NCBI GenBank assembly: GCA_018818125.1
Contig: JAHISQ010000115.1
Location: 1-64,000, forward strand
From: Candidatus Rifleibacteriota bacterium
GTDB lineage: Bacteria > Muiribacteriota > Ozemobacteria > Ozemobacterales > Ozemobacteraceae
Direction of reading: 5' to 3'
DNA: 64,000 nt
Position 1 is the stretch's first letter. Each line of letters opens with the position of its first letter. Positions 8,287 through 16,605 of the stretch are shown here, piece after piece. The notes below the pieces were generated by a model. That model was not told the origin of the DNA. It made no database searches and worked only from the letters and a program-made list of their open reading frames with translations. The translations under genes and the position numbers were made by a program.

Positions 8287-8633
8287 AAACAGCTCCTTGA
8301 ATTCAGCGCCCAGCCGATCCAGGTTGAACCGGTGGTCGTTCTGAACTTTTTCTCTTGTTTTCGACTCAGTTGAAATTTGTTATCAGTAGCTTTGTGTTTG
8401 ATGATCAATTGTTTGCTGGAGCTCATTTCTGAACTCTTTACAAACAATATTTATTATCTAGCCGATGAAACCAGGAGAAAAGGTCGGCACGGGCTGCTGG
8501 AGCTTCTCGAGAGAGGCTGTGCTGAGGCGAAAGAAGCCCCAGCAGCTTGCGTGCGACAAAGAGAGAGTATAGATTATCAGTTCATCAAATTATCAAAGAT
8601 TAAGGTCTTTCAAGGTCTGATTAATAATCGGCT
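8287..8633. other. Non-coding gap between the hydABC operon and the sensory run
   Basis: I see no credible gene in these 347 bases; the open frames crossing it lack ribosome-binding sites. The part next to hydA holds a long hairpin (8493-8546, listed separately). On the minus strand the only promoter-like pair I could find for the [2Fe-2S] gene is TTGATC at 8403-8408 with GATAAC at 8379-8384 (18-bp spacer), which is weak. The gap suggests that the sensory genes are separately regulated from hydABC. Confidence 0.5.
8493..8546 (-). terminator. Long imperfect hairpin downstream of hydA, possible terminator or processing site
   Basis: The arm 8493-8507 (GCTGCTGGAGCTTCT) pairs with 8532-8546 (AGAAGCCCCAGCAGC): 14 of 15 positions match with a single A/C mismatch, around a 24-nt loop. 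It begins 88 bp after the hydA stop. On the minus strand the stem is followed by a modest T-rich stretch (CTTTTCT) about ten bases further on rather than directly, so it is not a textbook intrinsic terminator. It could equally be an RNA-stabilising stem that sets different levels of the hyd and sensory transcripts. Confidence 0.5.
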
Positions 8634-10673
8634 TTACGAGGAAGTTGCAGAGGTTTCAGCTGCTTTTTTCTGCAGTTCAGCGTTTAGCGCAACGCGGGCT
8701 TTTTCTATAGTACATTTGCTGATCAGCTGGTCGCCGACCATTACATTCGGGGCTTCTCCACACTTTTCAAAACAGAAGGTAGCCTGGATATCGACGGTTT
8801 CAGTCAGACCCTGATCTTCGATATCCTTGGTAAGCGCTTTAAGAATGTTTTGCGAGCCTTTGAGATAGCAGTTGGTGCCAACGCAGATCTTTATCGACAG
8901 CTTGTCAGTGCCTTCACCTGTAATCAGTGGCATGCCTTTTTCGGTAATGCGGCGGCGTGACTGATATTTAGTGTGCAAAAGATGATGAGCTTTCTGGCCA
9001 CCAACTTCACCGAGAATCTTTTCGTAAGTTTCGATGATATATGGGTTTTCCTGAGCTTTGTGGAGCTGCAGCATTTTGTCGGCTTCGTAAAGCCCTTTAG
9101 CTCTGCGTTTTACAACTTCAGGTGCGAAGTTAACCGGCTGACCGGCACCGCCAACACAACCGCCTGGGCATGCCATGACTTCGATAATGTCATATCTGCA
9201 TTTGCCTACCTTAACTTCTTCAGCAACTCTACGAGCGTTTTTGAGGCCATGCACCATTGCAACCCGCACTTCTTTTCCGTCAAGATTGAAAGTCGCTTCA
9301 CGCAGTCCAGCTTCGCCGCGCACTGCATGGAAATCAACATTTTCAAGTTTTTTGCCGGTAACCTTTTCAACTGCAAAGCGCAGCACTGCTTCTGTAACCC
9401 CCCCGCTCGCGCCAAAAATGACGCCGGCACCGGTTTTGAAACCAAGTGGCAGATCAAGTGATTCCGGTTCCAGTTCATCGAAGCGCAGGCCGCTGGCTTC
9501 GATCATGCGACTGAGCTCCTGAGTGGTCAATACATGGTCGATGTCTCGAATTTTGTCATGAGTGAATTCTGGCCGACGGGCCTCGAACTTCTTGGCTGTG
9601 CATGGCATTATCGATACGATCACCAGGTTCTCGGGTTTGACGCCAAGCATGGCTGGCAATATTTCCCGTGCCAGTGAACCGAACATCTGTTGTGGTGATT
9701 TGCATGATGAAAGCCGCGGTAGAATCTCAGGGTAATACTGCTCGGCAAACTTGACCCAGCCAGGGCAGCAGGAGGTAAACTGCGGAAGTTTTTCGCCTTT
9801 AGTATAACGATTGAGAAATTCAGTTCCCTCTTCGATAACCGTTAAATCTGCTGAAAAAGAGGTGTCAAATACCTTAGCGAAGCCCATACGCTTGAGTGCC
9901 GCTGTAATCTTGCCGGTGACGATATCGCCGGAATTCATGCCGAACTGTTCGCCAAGAGCGACTCGCACTGCTGGTGCAATTTGCGCAACCACAACTTTTT
10001 CGGAGTTGTCGAGAGCTTTAAAAACCTGATCTACTTCTGGTTTGACCGTAATGGCACCGACCGGGCAGACGGCAGCACATTGGCCGCAGTTTACACATTC
10101 AACTTTGCCGAGATCTTTACCAAATGCTGGCGAAACTATAGTGTTTTTGCCACGATGAGCAAAGTCGATAGCACCAATTCCTTGAATTTCGCGGCAATAG
10201 CGTACGCAATCGCCGCAGAGTACGCATTTATTTGGGTCTCTGATCAGCGAATCGGATGAATAATCCTTAGGATAATCAATATTTGTCTTCTTAAAGCGGA
10301 CTTCAGTTACGCCCAGCTTTCTTCCAAGTTCTTCAAGCTTACACGAAGAACTTTTCGGGCAGGTCGGGCATTCGACCTTGTGATTGGCAAGCAGCAGTTC
10401 AACCGAAATTTTGCGAATTTCACGGATTTCTTCTGTAGCGGTTTTTATTTTCATGCCCGGTTCTGGCTTGATTGAGCACGAAGCCTGTAGACCACGCCCT
10501 TCGATGTCTACGAGGCAAAGGCGACAGGCGCCGTAAATGCTTAGTTCTGAATGATAGCAGAAGGTGGGAATTTCGATGCCAGCCTTTCTGATCAGTTCGA
10601 GCAGATTGCGCTCACCATTTATTGCGATTTCTGAACCATTTATTGATAAGAAGTTTCTTTCACTGCTGGACAT
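8634..10673 (-). CDS. hydA: HydA, catalytic subunit of trimeric (bifurcating-type) [FeFe] hydrogenase
   Basis: The 679-residue subunit makes or consumes H2 at the H-cluster. N-terminal to C-terminal it has a plant-type [2Fe-2S] domain (C39, C50, C53, C66), a His-ligated [4Fe-4S] (H98, C102, C105, C111), two [4Fe-4S] clusters (C150 to C160, C193 to C203) and canonical H-cluster motifs TSCCPGW (C302, C303), MPCTAKKFE (C358) and ACPGGCVGGAG (C502, C506). An extra C-terminal thioredoxin-like [2Fe-2S] domain follows (C597, C602, C634, C638). This is the group A3 layout. With HydB and HydC it is expected to couple H2 to NADH plus reduced ferredoxin. The longest frame begins at 10736, inside hydB, but the ATG at 10673 follows GGGGGTG and lies two bases after the hydB stop, so I take it as the start. 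All catalytic residues are intact. Confidence 0.95.
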   Translation of the reverse strand: MSSSERNFLSINGSEIAINGERNLLELIRKAGIEIPTFCYHSELSIYGACRLCLVDIEGRGLQASCSIKPEPGMKIKTATEEIREIRKISVELLLANHKVECPTCPKSSSCKLEELGRKLGVTEVRFKKTNIDYPKDYSSDSLIRDPNKCVLCGDCVRYCREIQGIGAIDFAHRGKNTIVSPAFGKDLGKVECVNCGQCAAVCPVGAITVKPEVDQVFKALDNSEKVVVAQIAPAVRVALGEQFGMNSGDIVTGKITAALKRMGFAKVFDTSFSADLTVIEEGTEFLNRYTKGEKLPQFTSCCPGWVKFAEQYYPEILPRLSSCKSPQQMFGSLAREILPAMLGVKPENLVIVSIMPCTAKKFEARRPEFTHDKIRDIDHVLTTQELSRMIEASGLRFDELEPESLDLPLGFKTGAGVIFGASGGVTEAVLRFAVEKVTGKKLENVDFHAVRGEAGLREATFNLDGKEVRVAMVHGLKNARRVAEEVKVGKCRYDIIEVMACPGGCVGGAGQPVNFAPEVVKRRAKGLYEADKMLQLHKAQENPYIIETYEKILGEVGGQKAHHLLHTKYQSRRRITEKGMPLITGEGTDKLSIKICVGTNCYLKGSQNILKALTKDIEDQGLTETVDIQATFCFEKCGEAPNVMVGDQLISKCTIEKARVALNAELQKKAAETSATSS

Positions 10674-10675
10674 GT

Positions 10676-12565
10676 TCACACCCCCATGATTGCATTGAAT
10701 TTGCATGCTGCCACACAAGCTCCGCATTTGATGCATTTTTCAACATCAATTACGTGTGATTTTCTTACTTCGCCGCTGATTGCGCCAACCGGACATCTTT
10801 TGGCACAGAGCGTGCAGCCCTTGCAGAGTGTCGGGTCTATTTCCGGATTGGCCAATGCCTTGCATTGACCGGCCGGGCATTTTTTCTGAAAAACGTGAGC
10901 TTCATATTCGGCACGGAAGTAACGTAAAGTGGAAAGAACCGGACTTGGTGCGGTTTTACCTAGACCGCAGAGTGAGCCTTTGGCGACTGCACGAGCAAGT
11001 TTCTCAAGGTTGATCAGAGTGCTTTCGTCAGCCTTGCCAGCCATTATTTCGTCGAGCATGCTCAACATCTGGCGGGTGCCTTCGCGGCAGAGAACACATT
11101 TTCCACAGGACTCGTTCTGGGTAAACTGCATGAAAAAGCGGGCAATCGAGACCATGCAGGTGCTTTTGTTCATAACTACGAGTCCGCCGGAGCCAACCAT
11201 GGCACCCTTATCGCGAAGTGAGTCAAAATCCAACGGCAGATCAAGATGTTCTTCAATCAGACAGCCGCCCGAAGGGCCACCAATCTGAACAGCCTTGAAG
11301 CCTCCTGGCATGGGGTTGCCGCGATCATCGGTAATACCACCGCCAATATTAAATATGATTTCTCGCAACGTACTGCCGAATGGAACCTCGATCAGACCAG
11401 TGTTAGCGACATGGCCAGTCAACGCAAAGGTTTTGGTGCCGGGAGATTTTTCGGTTCCCTGTGATCTGAACCATTGAGCACCATTGCGCATGATAAGCGG
11501 AACGCAGGCAAGAGTTTCGACGTTGTTGATTACTGTGGGTTTGCCAAACAGACCGCTTTCGGCCGGGAAAGGTGGTTTCGGGCTTGGCATACCGCGCTTA
11601 CCTTCGACCGAAGCGATAAGTGCTGTTTCTTCTCCACAGACAAATGCGCCGGCACCTTCCATGACGTTCACGTCAAAGTTGAAGCCGCTGTTAAAAATAT
11701 TGTTACCAAGTATGCCGATCTTACGTGCGGCTTCGATAGCTTTTCGCATGCGTTTAACTGCGAGCGGATACTCGGCTCGACAATAGACGACGCCCTCGTC
11801 AGCACCAATAGCGCGAGCGGCGATCATCATGCCTTCAATAACAGAGTGTGGGTTTCCTTCCATGACGCTTCTATCCATAAAAGCGCCGGGATCGCCTTCG
11901 TCAGCATTGCAGATGACATATTTTTTCAGTCCTGGCTGAACCAGAGTTAGCTGCCACTTCCGCCCAGTTGGAAAGCCACCACCGCCACGTCCTCGCAAAC
12001 CAGAAACCAGCATTTCTTCGCAGATTGTGGCAGGTTTCATATCTGAGCATGCGATTCTTGCGCCTTCATAGCCACCATGTGCGATATATTCAGTTATATC
12101 TTCAGGGTCTATGTGTCCGCAGTCTTTTAAAACAGTTCGTTTTTGGCGGCTGTAAAAGGTAATTTCATCGCTGCCTTTGGCTGTTTTACCTGAAGATGGT
12201 TCAACAAAAAGCAATCTCTCGATGATTTCACCCTTAACCAGCGTTTTTTCAACTATCTCTGCGGCATCAGCGGCTTTAACTTTAGTGTAGAGTATGTTCT
12301 CGGGCAATATAGTTACCAGCGGGCCCATCTGACAGAAACCGTGGCAGCCACTTTTTGACAAGCGAAGGTCTTTTTTTTCTTTTTCGTGTGCTTCTACTCT
12401 GACATTTATGCCAACCATGGTGACATTTTTCACAAGTGCGTCGATTAATGAAAGGGCTCCGTTTGCCACACAGGCAGTGCCTGCGCAGACGATTACCCGG
12501 CGGTCTTCTGCACGACTCTGGAAATCAGTTGCAATCTGTTTGAGGTCTATCTGAGTGCTGTTCAT
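10676..12565 (-). CDS. hydB: HydB, NuoF-like NADH/FMN subunit of [FeFe] hydrogenase
   Basis: The 629-residue diaphorase subunit binds FMN and NAD(H) and distributes electrons between NADH, ferredoxin and HydA. It has an N-terminal thioredoxin-like [2Fe-2S] domain (C27, C32, C74, C78), then the NuoF core with GLRGRGGGGFPTG (189-201), NADEGDPGAFMDR and GAGAFVCGEETAL. Next come the SLBB region, the NuoF [4Fe-4S] site (C487, C490, C493, C533) and a C-terminal bacterial ferredoxin domain with two [4Fe-4S] motifs (C581 to C591, C611 to C621). The domain order is that of HydB in trimeric hydrogenases. The start ATG has GGAGGAAG upstream and shares four bases with the hydC stop (ATGA overlap). Confidence 0.95.
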   Translation of the reverse strand: MNSTQIDLKQIATDFQSRAEDRRVIVCAGTACVANGALSLIDALVKNVTMVGINVRVEAHEKEKKDLRLSKSGCHGFCQMGPLVTILPENILYTKVKAADAAEIVEKTLVKGEIIERLLFVEPSSGKTAKGSDEITFYSRQKRTVLKDCGHIDPEDITEYIAHGGYEGARIACSDMKPATICEEMLVSGLRGRGGGGFPTGRKWQLTLVQPGLKKYVICNADEGDPGAFMDRSVMEGNPHSVIEGMMIAARAIGADEGVVYCRAEYPLAVKRMRKAIEAARKIGILGNNIFNSGFNFDVNVMEGAGAFVCGEETALIASVEGKRGMPSPKPPFPAESGLFGKPTVINNVETLACVPLIMRNGAQWFRSQGTEKSPGTKTFALTGHVANTGLIEVPFGSTLREIIFNIGGGITDDRGNPMPGGFKAVQIGGPSGGCLIEEHLDLPLDFDSLRDKGAMVGSGGLVVMNKSTCMVSIARFFMQFTQNESCGKCVLCREGTRQMLSMLDEIMAGKADESTLINLEKLARAVAKGSLCGLGKTAPSPVLSTLRYFRAEYEAHVFQKKCPAGQCKALANPEIDPTLCKGCTLCAKRCPVGAISGEVRKSHVIDVEKCIKCGACVAACKFNAIMGV

Positions 12566-13062
12566 TTTTCTTCCTCCCGGGCTATGATCTGGTCAATAAG
12601 CGCTGCAGTTGATTCGGGGGTCATGAGGCCATGAACTTCATCATTAATTGTTAGAACTGGTGCAAGGCCACAGGCCCCTAGACACGAAACAGTTTCGACA
12701 GTAAACAACATGTCGGGGGTAGTCATGCTGTCGAGTGTCAGTTTCAGCCTTTTAAGCAGGGCTTCAAGAATCGGAATCGACTTTTTGACGTGACAGGCTG
12801 TGCCGTCGCAGATCTTGATGACATATTTGCCCTTTGGTTTAAGCGCAAAATGTGAGTAAAAAGTGGCAACTCCGTAAACCTGCGCCGAAGGAATACCAAG
12901 TGCAGTGGCTACGTAATAGATTACATCTTCGGGGAGATAGCGGTATTCTTCCTGAACTGCCTGCAGGATCGGAATCAGTTTGGAGCTATCATTGTTGTGT
13001 TGCTCGATGATTTCGCATACTTTTTCGAATTTTCTCATTATGGTTTGTGGCTGACTGGTCAT
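12562..13062 (-). CDS. hydC: HydC, NuoE-like [2Fe-2S] subunit of [FeFe] hydrogenase
   Basis: This 166-residue subunit matches NuoE: a helical N-terminal half with YRYLPED and GVATFYSHF, then a thioredoxin-like [2Fe-2S] domain with C85, C90 (CDGTAC) and C127, C131 (CLGAC). It passes electrons within the HydABC complex. The ATG is preceded by AGGAGGACAC and overlaps the rex stop by four bases; the end overlaps hydB by four bases. This continuous coupling rex-hydC-hydB argues for one transcript. The family assignment is firm; the bifurcating activity of the complex is inferred from subunit composition. Confidence 0.93.
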   Translation of the reverse strand: MTSQPQTIMRKFEKVCEIIEQHNNDSSKLIPILQAVQEEYRYLPEDVIYYVATALGIPSAQVYGVATFYSHFALKPKGKYVIKICDGTACHVKKSIPILEALLKRLKLTLDSMTTPDMLFTVETVSCLGACGLAPVLTINDEVHGLMTPESTAALIDQIIAREEEK

Positions 13063-13730
13063 TTTGTGTCCTCCTGTCTGATTTTTCCCGACTTCTGAAG
13101 CATCTGCAGCTTTTTGGAAAGCATGGAGAGTCCGGCAGCGAGATTTTCGCTTTGCACTATCACCCCTTCTGGCGTTTTAATTTCTGCTGGCGCAAAATTC
13201 CAGATGCCTTTGATGCCACCTGCAATCATCATGTCGGCAACTTCCTGTGCGGCGTGATCCGGGGTAGTTATGACTCCTATTTTCACATTCATCCTTAAAC
13301 AGAGGTTAGTAAGCTTGGCAAGTGGCAGTACCTCAATCTTGTCAATGCGCTTGCCAACTATTTCTGGTGAGTTGTCAAAAGCTGCAACAATTCTGAAGCC
13401 ATAGCGCTGAAAGCCCTGATAATTGATCAGTGCGCGCCCGATGTTACCTGCTCCAACCAAAAAGGCTTCATCGCATGAATTCCAGCCAAAAAATTCTTCA
13501 ATGCTATTAAGAAGCACTTCGACCTGATAGCCAACCTTGGGAATGCCACGAATGCCTGTGTAGGCAAGATCCTTGCGAATCTGTGGCGGATCAAGGTCAA
13601 GGTCTTTGCCGATATGGGTACAGGAAACCACTTCTCGGCCTTTGTTCAGCAGGCCTTTCAGGTAGTTGTAATACCGCGGAAGGCGCTTCAGCGTTGGTTC
13701 TGGAATGCTGAACTCTGGTTTTGTAATCAT
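13059..13730 (-). CDS. rex: Redox-sensing transcriptional repressor Rex
   Basis: This 223-residue regulator binds DNA when NAD+ is high and lets go when NADH rises. The N-terminal winged helix (about 10-80) includes LPRYYNYLK and the recognition region LDPPQIRKDLAYTG. A Rossmann domain follows with GAGNIG (93-98) and the NAD-ribose aspartate D119 in AAFDNSP. The ATG has GGAGAA upstream. As the first gene of rex-hydCBA it is likely to control its own operon, so that hydrogenase rises when NADH accumulates and electrons need disposal as H2. A candidate Rex half-site lies upstream at 13894-13911. Confidence 0.93.
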   Translation of the reverse strand: MITKPEFSIPEPTLKRLPRYYNYLKGLLNKGREVVSCTHIGKDLDLDPPQIRKDLAYTGIRGIPKVGYQVEVLLNSIEEFFGWNSCDEAFLVGAGNIGRALINYQGFQRYGFRIVAAFDNSPEIVGKRIDKIEVLPLAKLTNLCLRMNVKIGVITTPDHAAQEVADMMIAGGIKGIWNFAPAEIKTPEGVIVQSENLAAGLSMLSKKLQMLQKSGKIRQEDTK

Positions 13731-13813
13731 ATTATGTTCTCCATAATGGCTGTTCAGTAATGTTTAAGATGAATTTCGGACTGTCAAGATTTCTTAACTA
13801 CAATCGCGGAATT

Positions 13814-13839
13814 TTTATCAATAAATCTTTATCGATAAA
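13814..13839. promoter_or_regulatory. Tandem operator-like palindromes upstream of rex
   Basis: Two near-identical 12-mers sit 14 bp apart: TTTATCAATAAA (13814-13825, one mismatch from a perfect palindrome) and TTTATCGATAAA (13828-13839, a perfect palindrome). They lie just downstream of the likely minus-strand start point near 13853, where a bound repressor would block the rex-hydCBA transcript. They do not match the classical Rex consensus (TTGTGAA-N4-TTCACAA), so the binding protein is open. Confidence 0.5.
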
Positions 13840-13859
13840 TTTTTCCTGATTTCAATATA

Positions 13860-13888
13860 ATAATAAGACCAATTTTCAGGTACGTCAA
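13860..13888 (-). promoter_or_regulatory. Sigma-70-type promoter for rex-hydCBA
   Basis: Read on the minus strand, TTGACG (13883-13888) is followed by a 17-bp spacer and TATTAT (13860-13865), five of six matches in each box. This predicts a start near 13853 and a leader of about 120 nt that carries the tandem palindromes. A second perfect TTGACA (13782-13787) nearer to rex lacks a good -10 box. Confidence 0.6.
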
Positions 13889-13893
13889 GAGCT

Positions 13894-13911
13894 TTGTGAA
13901 ATATTTATCTT
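13894..13911. promoter_or_regulatory. Candidate degenerate Rex operator
   Basis: TTGTGAAATATTTATCTT agrees with the known Rex site TTGTGAAATATTTCACAA at 14 of 18 positions; the left half and centre are perfect and the right half has decayed. It lies immediately upstream of the -35 box for rex. The position is plausible but the weak right half makes this a low-confidence call. Confidence 0.35.
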
Positions 13912-13948
13912 TCCTTGCAGCAGTCTTGGAAAAAATCAAAAAAGAGTG

Positions 13949-13977
13949 TTGCTATTTATCAGGCAATACGTTATTTA
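13949..13977 (+). promoter_or_regulatory. Probable promoter for pdxST
   Basis: TTGCTA (13949-13954), a 17-bp spacer and TATTTA (13972-13977) form a moderate sigma-70-type pair 46 bp before the pdxS start. It points away from the rex promoter in the same divergent gap (13731-14022). Confidence 0.4.
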
Positions 13978-14022
13978 ACTCCTTTCTGAATATTGCAAAG
14001 TTTTTATAGCTGGAGTGAAACA

Positions 14023-14910
14023 ATGAAAAATAGAGTTGGAACAGTTCGAGTTAAGCGTGGCATGGCCGAAATGCAAAAGGGTGGCGTTATCATGGATGTG
14101 GTAAACGCTGATCAGGCGCGCATAGCTGAAAAAGCCGGAGCCGTTGCAGTAATGGCTCTTGAGCGTGTTCCTTCTGATATTCGCAAAGCCGGTGGTGTTG
14201 CGCGAATGGCTGACCCGAGCATTATCGAAGAGGTAATGAAAGCCGTTTCGATTCCGGTCATGGCAAAGGCCCGTATTGGTCATATCATTGAGGCACGCAT
14301 TCTTGAGGCCATGGGCGTTGATTACATAGACGAAAGCGAAGTGCTGACACCAGCCGACGAAGAATACCACCTGCTTAAAAGTGCTTTTACCGTGCCATTT
14401 GTCTGCGGTTGCCGAGATCTTGGCGAAGCAGCCCGACGTCTGGGCGAAGGTGCTGCCATGCTGCGCACCAAGGGCGAGCCTGGCACTGGCAATATTGTCG
14501 AAGCCGTTCGCCACATGCGCAAGGTTAATGCGCAGGTCCGCAGAGTTGTTGCCATGAGCGAAGACGAGCTTATGACCGAAGCCAAACTGCTGGGTGCGCC
14601 ATACGAGATTCTGCTTGAAATCAAAAAGAACGGACGTCTACCTGTGGTTAATTTTGCCGCCGGCGGCGTGGCAACTCCAGCTGATGCCGCTCTGATGATG
14701 GAGCTTGGCGCTGACGGCGTTTTTGTTGGTTCAGGTATTTTTAAATCCGAGAACCCGGCTGCATTTGCACGCGCAATAGTCGAAGCAACAACCAATTACA
14801 AAGATTACAAATTGCTGATCGAAATCTCTAAGGGACTGGGAGCTCCGATGACCGGTCTTGAGATGTCTTCAATTGCTCCTGCTGATCGCATGCAGGAGCG
14901 CGGCTGGTAA
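14023..14910 (+). CDS. pdxS: Pyridoxal 5'-phosphate synthase, synthase subunit PdxS
   Basis: The 295-residue (beta/alpha)8 enzyme joins ribose 5-phosphate, glyceraldehyde 3-phosphate and ammonia to give pyridoxal 5'-phosphate (DXP-independent route). Hallmarks are [17 protein letters not shown] near the N-terminus, the Schiff-base lysine K82 in [11 protein letters not shown]150 in [12 protein letters not shown], and [13 protein letters not shown]. The frame is open back to 13993 but the true start is the ATG at 14023, which has GGAG seven bases upstream and gives the usual PdxS N-terminus. The glutaminase gene pdxT follows after 16 bp, forming the standard two-gene operon. Confidence 0.96.
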   Translation: MKNRVGTVRVKRGMAEMQKGGVIMDVVNADQARIAEKAGAVAVMALERVPSDIRKAGGVARMADPSIIEEVMKAVSIPVMAKARIGHIIEARILEAMGVDYIDESEVLTPADEEYHLLKSAFTVPFVCGCRDLGEAARRLGEGAAMLRTKGEPGTGNIVEAVRHMRKVNAQVRRVVAMSEDELMTEAKLLGAPYEILLEIKKNGRLPVVNFAAGGVATPADAALMMELGADGVFVGSGIFKSENPAAFARAIVEATTNYKDYKLLIEISKGLGAPMTGLEMSSIAPADRMQERGW

Positions 14911-14926
14911 GCCCGGAACACTCATA

Positions 14927-15520
14927 ATGACAAAAATTGGTATTCTGGCGCTACAAGGGGCAGTAAGAGAACATGCGAACGCCATTAAAAAGTGCGGTGT
15001 TGAAGCGGTCGCAGTAAAGTCGGCCGAAGATCTGCAAAAGATCGACGGATTGATACTGCCCGGCGGCGAAAGCACGACCATGCGCCGTCTGATCGACACA
15101 TACGATATGCTCAAACCGCTGAAACGTTTTATAAGCATGGACAGGCCGGTTTTTGGAACCTGTGCCGGCCTGATTCTGCTGGCGCGGTCTATTGAGGGCT
15201 ATGACGGCTGCCATATTGGAATGATGGACATAGTTGTACAGCGCAATTCTTACGGCCGACAGATTAACAGCTTCGAAGCCAACCTGGATATAAAGGGTAT
15301 CGGCAAGGCATTTCCGGGTGTTTTTATTCGCGCGCCACACATTGCTGAGGTGGGCGAAGGCGTTGATGTTATCTGCGAACACGAAGGGCGTATTGTAATG
15401 GCACGGCAGGACAACCTCCTCGGATGTGCTTTCCACCCAGAATTAACTGACGATACGCGCGTCATGCTGTATTTCGTGAAAATGGTGCGAGAATCCGTTG
15501 CTACTCGCAATAAGTCCTGA
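14927..15520 (+). CDS. pdxT: Pyridoxal 5'-phosphate synthase, glutaminase subunit PdxT
   Basis: The 197-residue class I amidotransferase hydrolyses glutamine and channels ammonia to PdxS. The start [16 protein letters not shown] and the motif [12 protein letters not shown] are typical of the family. The catalytic triad is C79 (FGTCAGLIL), H170 and E172 (FHPELTDD). I start at the ATG at 14927, because the longer frame from 14858 overlaps pdxS and the chosen start reproduces the conserved N-terminus; the ribosome-binding site there is weak, consistent with coupling to pdxS. Confidence 0.95.
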   Translation: MTKIGILALQGAVREHANAIKKCGVEAVAVKSAEDLQKIDGLILPGGESTTMRRLIDTYDMLKPLKRFISMDRPVFGTCAGLILLARSIEGYDGCHIGMMDIVVQRNSYGRQINSFEANLDIKGIGKAFPGVFIRAPHIAEVGEGVDVICEHEGRIVMARQDNLLGCAFHPELTDDTRVMLYFVKMVRESVATRNKS

Positions 15521-15607
15521 ATATTTTTTTCAACTGAATCAAAGAGATCAAATGAATAACACGGATATTTTGTGATATGATTGATCTATCAGCGGAATGG
15601 AGATCTT

Positions 15608-15910
15608 ATGAGCAAAACTGGCGAATTTAGTACCAAAGTGCATGGCTATCTGGACGTGGTCAAGAACGAAGAAACACCGCTTTCTGCCAAGGTTTTGCTG
15701 ATAGCGGCGGTTGCATATTTTTTGTGGCCATTTGACCTTATACCTGATTTTATTCCGATCATCGGCTATCTCGACGATCTCATTATTGTCCCGTTATTGA
15801 TCTGGCTGGCATTTAGACAGATTGAAGCCGAAAAACAAAGACGACTGGTTGAACAACGTCATAGAGATACGCTCGGATTCCAGGTTTCGAGCCATATTAA
15901 TCGTAATTGA
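15608..15910 (+). CDS. DUF1232 (YkvA-like) small membrane-associated protein
   Basis: This 100-residue protein contains the DUF1232 signature: a hydrophobic stretch (VLLIAAVAYFLWPFDL), then IPDFIPIIGYLDD and a second hydrophobic run (IIVPLLIWLAF), ending in a charged tail. Members are small membrane proteins of unknown function. The start at the ATG at 15608 is chosen over a TTG at 15581 because GGAG precedes it. The HAD hydrolase starts one base after its stop, so the two are probably translated together. Confidence 0.85.
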   Translation: MSKTGEFSTKVHGYLDVVKNEETPLSAKVLLIAAVAYFLWPFDLIPDFIPIIGYLDDLIIVPLLIWLAFRQIEAEKQRRLVEQRHRDTLGFQVSSHINRN

Positions 15911-15911
15911 T

Positions 15912-16508
15912 ATGGCGGACGCCATAATTCTCTGCGATCTTGGCGGAGTACTAATCGACCTTAATTGGCAGGAGCGCGCAAGATCTCTGTTTTCGTGCAC
16001 ACACGATTCCGAAGAACTTAAACTCAGATGGCTGCAGCTCAAATCGGCAAGAGCTTATGAAGCTGGTAAAACAGATTTTGCCACTTTTTACAGCGATTTC
16101 GTCACCGAGACCGGCAGCACGTTGAGTGTTAACGAATTCAAGTCTGAATTCGCCGGTATAATTGGTTCGCTTAAAGCCGATTGCTTGCCCATCCTGGAAT
16201 TACTGCGCAAATACGGCACTCTTGCAATGTTATCAAACACTAATGCCGTGCATGTCGGGACGCTGCGCAACAGCACCGAAATATTCAAGCCTTTTGACCA
16301 CCTGTTTTTTTCATACGAAATGGGTATGGTGAAGCCAGATCGCGAAATCTACGAAGCGGTTTGCAGCAGCCTGCAAAAGGAACCACAGCAGATATATTTC
16401 TTTGATGACAGTGACGCAAATGTGTTGGGAGCGCGTGAGGCCGGCCTGAATGCTTATGTTGTGAATAGCCCGCGCCAGATCCAGGAGATTATCAGCATGC
16501 TCCTGTAA
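15912..16508 (+). CDS. HAD-superfamily hydrolase (subfamily IA, YihX-like)
   Basis: This 198-residue cytoplasmic protein is a probable small-molecule phosphatase. The nucleophile motif is ILCDLGGVLIDL with D9; the glycine in place of the second aspartate is normal for the YihX-like branch. Motif II is MLSNTN, the lysine motif is GMVKPDREIYE and the metal motif is IYFFDDSDANVLGAREAG. The substrate cannot be told from sequence. The frame is open upstream within the DUF1232 gene, but the ATG at 15912 directly follows its stop and gives the normal N-terminus; no strong ribosome-binding site is seen, which fits coupling. Confidence 0.85.
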   Translation: MADAIILCDLGGVLIDLNWQERARSLFSCTHDSEELKLRWLQLKSARAYEAGKTDFATFYSDFVTETGSTLSVNEFKSEFAGIIGSLKADCLPILELLRKYGTLAMLSNTNAVHVGTLRNSTEIFKPFDHLFFSYEMGMVKPDREIYEAVCSSLQKEPQQIYFFDDSDANVLGAREAGLNAYVVNSPRQIQEIISMLL

Positions 16509-16547
16509 CCAATCCTGAAAGGGATTGTTGTAATTGCTATAGTCTGT

Positions 16548-16576
16548 TTGCAAAGTTTAACAGTCTAGTGTATAAA
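16548..16576 (+). promoter_or_regulatory. Promoter for yhbY
   Basis: TTGCAA (16548-16553), a 17-bp spacer and TATAAA (16571-16576) lie 30 bp before the yhbY start codon, giving a leader of only about 22 nt. Confidence 0.55.
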
Positions 16577-16605
16577 TTTCTTATCTGAAATCTGGAGAAA
16601 ACCTA

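Noticed and set aside
8377..8814. Plus-strand open frame of 145 codons in the hydA gap
   Set aside because: It has no ribosome-binding site, runs antisense into hydA and has no recognisable protein features; the gap is better read as non-coding.
10674..10736. Longer HydA start inside hydB
   Set aside because: The extension is the out-of-frame reading of the HydB ferredoxin tail; the ATG at 10673 has a proper site two bases after the hydB stop.
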